Notes under the pieces: generated by a model
The model's database searches: none
What the model saw: the letters and a program-made list of their open reading frames with translations, nothing else
Told to the model about the DNA's origin: nothing
Shown here: one piece after another, positions 6,381 through 7,570 of the stretch
How the letters are laid out: the number at the start of each line of letters is the position of its first letter
How positions within the stretch are numbered: position 1 is the first letter of the stretch
Origin: an uncultured Bacteroidales bacterium
GTDB taxonomy: Bacteria; Bacteroidota; Bacteroidia; Bacteroidales; P3
NCBI GenBank assembly: GCA_947177315.1
Contig: CAMWTX010000067.1
Coordinates: forward strand, 1-7,570
Direction of reading: 5' to 3'
DNA length: 7,570 nt
Made by a program: the position numbers and the translations under genes

Positions 6381-6634
6381 GCCACAGTCATCCACCCATG
6401 CGGCGACGAAACGCACCCGAACTTAACCAACCGCCGGTGGCATCGTCTGCAGAGTGGTAACGAAACCTATAAAAGGATTGATGGTGAGCCTGTTTTCCAA
6501 GTGGCAATTTATATTATTATAATTTAAAGGATAGGAAACGGAGGGCATGACTTGGATTTTAAGTTTTGCGCCTTCGAAAAAGACACGAAAATTATAATAA
6601 TATAAATTTTATATTCATACAAGTGATAGATATT
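6381..6634. other. Gene-free stretch between the repeat array and the LRR-protein promoter
   Basis: No supported gene, tRNA or rRNA is visible. The first ~120 bp keeps the higher GC of the left side and has an imperfect stem (CCACC at 6392 and GCGG at 6400 with CCGC at 6431 and GGTGG at 6436). From ~6505 the composition shifts sharply to AT, with the inverted repeat listed separately. The shift in base composition marks the boundary between the core block and the accessory-looking LRR gene. Confidence 0.5.
6506..6608. repeat. AT-rich perfect 20-bp inverted repeat around a 63-nt core
   Basis: AATTTATATTATTATAATTT (6506-6525) is the exact reverse complement of 6589-6608. The 63-nt core (6526-6588) is less AT-rich. 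It begins a 16-codon frame, ATG 6547 to TAA 6597 (MTWILSFAPSKKTRKL), preceded by GGAGG, which ends inside the right arm. The whole could be a small MITE-like insertion, a large hairpin in a transcript, or an upstream DNA element for the promoter that lies 27 bp further on. I see no obvious target-site duplication. The peptide is too short to support on its own. Confidence 0.6.
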
Positions 6635-6663
6635 TTTGTTGATAAAAAATTATCTTATCTTTG
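6635..6663 (+). promoter_or_regulatory. Bacteroidota-type promoter for the LRR protein
   Basis: TTTG at 6635-6638 (followed by TTG) and TATCTTTG at 6656-6663 match the -33 and the TAnnTTTG -7 elements, with a 17-bp spacer. The start of transcription should be near 6668-6672, giving a leader of about 50 nt before ATG 6721. Confidence 0.65.
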
Positions 6664-6678
6664 TATTTGAAACAACAA

Positions 6679-6699
6679 GGATGTTTTTACAAAATATCC
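6679..6699 (+). promoter_or_regulatory. Hairpin in the LRR-gene leader
   Basis: GGATGTTTT (6679-6687) pairs with AAAATATCC (6691-6699) over 9 positions, one of them a G-U pair, around a TAC loop. It lies wholly inside the predicted 5' leader, 21 bp before the ATG. It is AT-rich and of modest stability, and there is no T-run to suggest a terminator. Confidence 0.3.
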
Positions 6700-6720
6700 T
6701 AACAAACAAATGTAAAGGCT

Positions 6721-7570
6721 ATGAAACGTCTATTTCTCCTAATAGGATTGCTCCTCGGATTTGCCGCCTCGGGTTGGGCCGAAACCAAGACCGATACGAT
6801 ACGGTTCAATGTAAAACCTGATACATTGTCCGATTCCCCCTCTACATTGGAATTTACTGTTCCCTACGCAGGGTCACCTAGCGTGCTAGTTATCGAATGG
6901 GTTGCACCCGATGGTACGCTAAGAAACCGTTTTCAGAGATTCAGCAACCAACCACCATATTCCCCTCATACAATACAGATAACAGACAGCGGACAAATTC
7001 GCATCTATTATACACATGCCGATGATATATTTAAGAAATATAACTTTAGATTTAATTATAACCAAGGGTTTTACGTAATGACATCCAATGTAGCTATTAC
7101 CTCTTTAGAGGTAAGGTGTATCTCCGGAAAATTGGATGAATTGGAAGCCTGTAATCTTCAATTAAAGAGTTTAGATTTGCACAATTGCTATTTAAACAAG
7201 CTGCTTTGCAGTGGTAATCAACTGACAAGTCTAGACTTGAGCAAAAACACGGCATTGACAAGTTTGAATTGCATCAACAACCAACTGACATCTCTGGATG
7301 TAAGCGGTTGCACCGCCTTGACAAGTTTGACTTGCTTCAACAACCAACTGACATCTCTGGACGTAAGCAGTTGCACTGCATTGAGAGGGTTGTATTGTAA
7401 AAATAACCAACTAACAAGTTTAGACTTAAGCAAAAACACCGCCTTGACAAGTTTGGAATGCGGCAATAACCAACTGACGGCTCTGGACGTGAGCAGTTGC
7501 ACCGCCTTGACTGATTTGGATTGCTACAACAACCAGCTGACGGCTTTGGACGTGAGCAACTGCCCCGCCT
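6721..7570 (+). CDS. Secreted leucine-rich-repeat protein, C-terminus beyond the window
   Basis: The frame from ATG 6721 is open to the right edge (283 complete codons). Residues 1-20, MKRLFLLIGLLLGFAASGWA, form a clear signal peptide with cleavage likely after A20. Residues ~21-125 are a strand-rich N-terminal domain I cannot name. Degenerate repeats begin around 127-147 (ITSLEV, LKSLDLHN). From L168 come exact 21-residue repeats with the pattern LTSLDvSxxTALtsLxCxNNQ. These leucine-rich repeats fold as a solenoid and usually bind proteins or glycans at the cell surface in gut and oral Bacteroidales; this type differs from the BspA/TpLRR repeat. Each repeat has a cysteine at position 17, and several also at position 9. 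Start choice: only this ATG gives a signal peptide, and it lies ~50 nt after a promoter. The 5' half is AT-rich compared with the genes to the left, which suggests recent gain. A sorting signal at the C-terminus (type IX or other) would lie outside the window. Confidence 0.9.
   Translation, partial: MKRLFLLIGLLLGFAASGWAETKTDTIRFNVKPDTLSDSPSTLEFTVPYAGSPSVLVIEWVAPDGTLRNRFQRFSNQPPYSPHTIQITDSGQIRIYYTHADDIFKKYNFRFNYNQGFYVMTSNVAITSLEVRCISGKLDELEACNLQLKSLDLHNCYLNKLLCSGNQLTSLDLSKNTALTSLNCINNQLTSLDVSGCTALTSLTCFNNQLTSLDVSSCTALRGLYCKNNQLTSLDLSKNTALTSLECGNNQLTALDVSSCTALTDLDCYNNQLTALDVSNCPA
7222..7570 (+). repeat. Tandem 63-bp coding repeats (21-residue LRRs)
   Basis: Five full units start at 7222, 7285, 7348, 7411 and 7474; a sixth starts at 7537 and is cut by the window edge. 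Each begins CTG/CTA ACA-type codons for LT and ends with codons for NNQ. Two kinds alternate: LDLSKNTAL (units 1 and 4) and LDVSxCTAL (units 2, 3, 5). The order suggests block duplication. Nucleotide identity between units is high enough for slippage or recombination. Confidence 0.9.

Noticed and set aside
7218..7502. Minus-strand repetitive frame of 94 codons
   Set aside because: Reverse reading of the LRR repeats; it has no start context of its own.

Overview
The window looks like chromosomal DNA of a member of the Bacteroidota, most likely the order Bacteroidales. Evidence: a -7 box of the TAnnTTTG type sits in front of two genes, Shine-Dalgarno sequences are absent or weak, the sensor kinase is of a Bacteroidota-looking type, and a secreted leucine-rich-repeat protein carries the LTSLDVSKNTAL type of repeat. 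The left 6 kb is moderately GC-rich housekeeping DNA. The last ~1.1 kb is visibly AT-richer and looks accessory. I cannot name a genus.

Layout. From ~5.12 kb leftward a minus-strand cluster reads mtaB (tRNA t6A37 methylthiotransferase), an orphan membrane histidine kinase, hemW (radical-SAM heme chaperone-like protein), then an unrecognised exported protein that runs off the left edge. Gaps are 45 bp or less if the kinase's natural start is at 3796, and only 7 and 10 bp for the last two junctions, so the genes are probably co-transcribed. A good promoter lies before mtaB. Divergent from mtaB, on the plus strand, is an rlmB-type rRNA 2'-O-ribose methyltransferase. The core genes thus serve translation (tRNA and rRNA modification), heme/radical-SAM biology and envelope sensing.

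From 6032 to 6720 there is no convincing gene. The first half holds three head-to-tail copies of a 129-bp palindromic element. Conserved blocks are in register, but the hairpin arms differ in sequence between copies while still pairing. The second half is AT-rich. It has a perfect 20-bp inverted repeat around a 63-nt core, then a clear promoter for the leucine-rich-repeat protein, which starts at 6721 and runs off the right edge.

Most notable points: (1) an in-frame TAG interrupts the first membrane helix of the histidine kinase, with intact reading frame on both sides; (2) the 129-bp structured repeat array is abutted to the rlmB stop codon; (3) the AT-rich inverted repeat lies upstream of the surface-protein gene.
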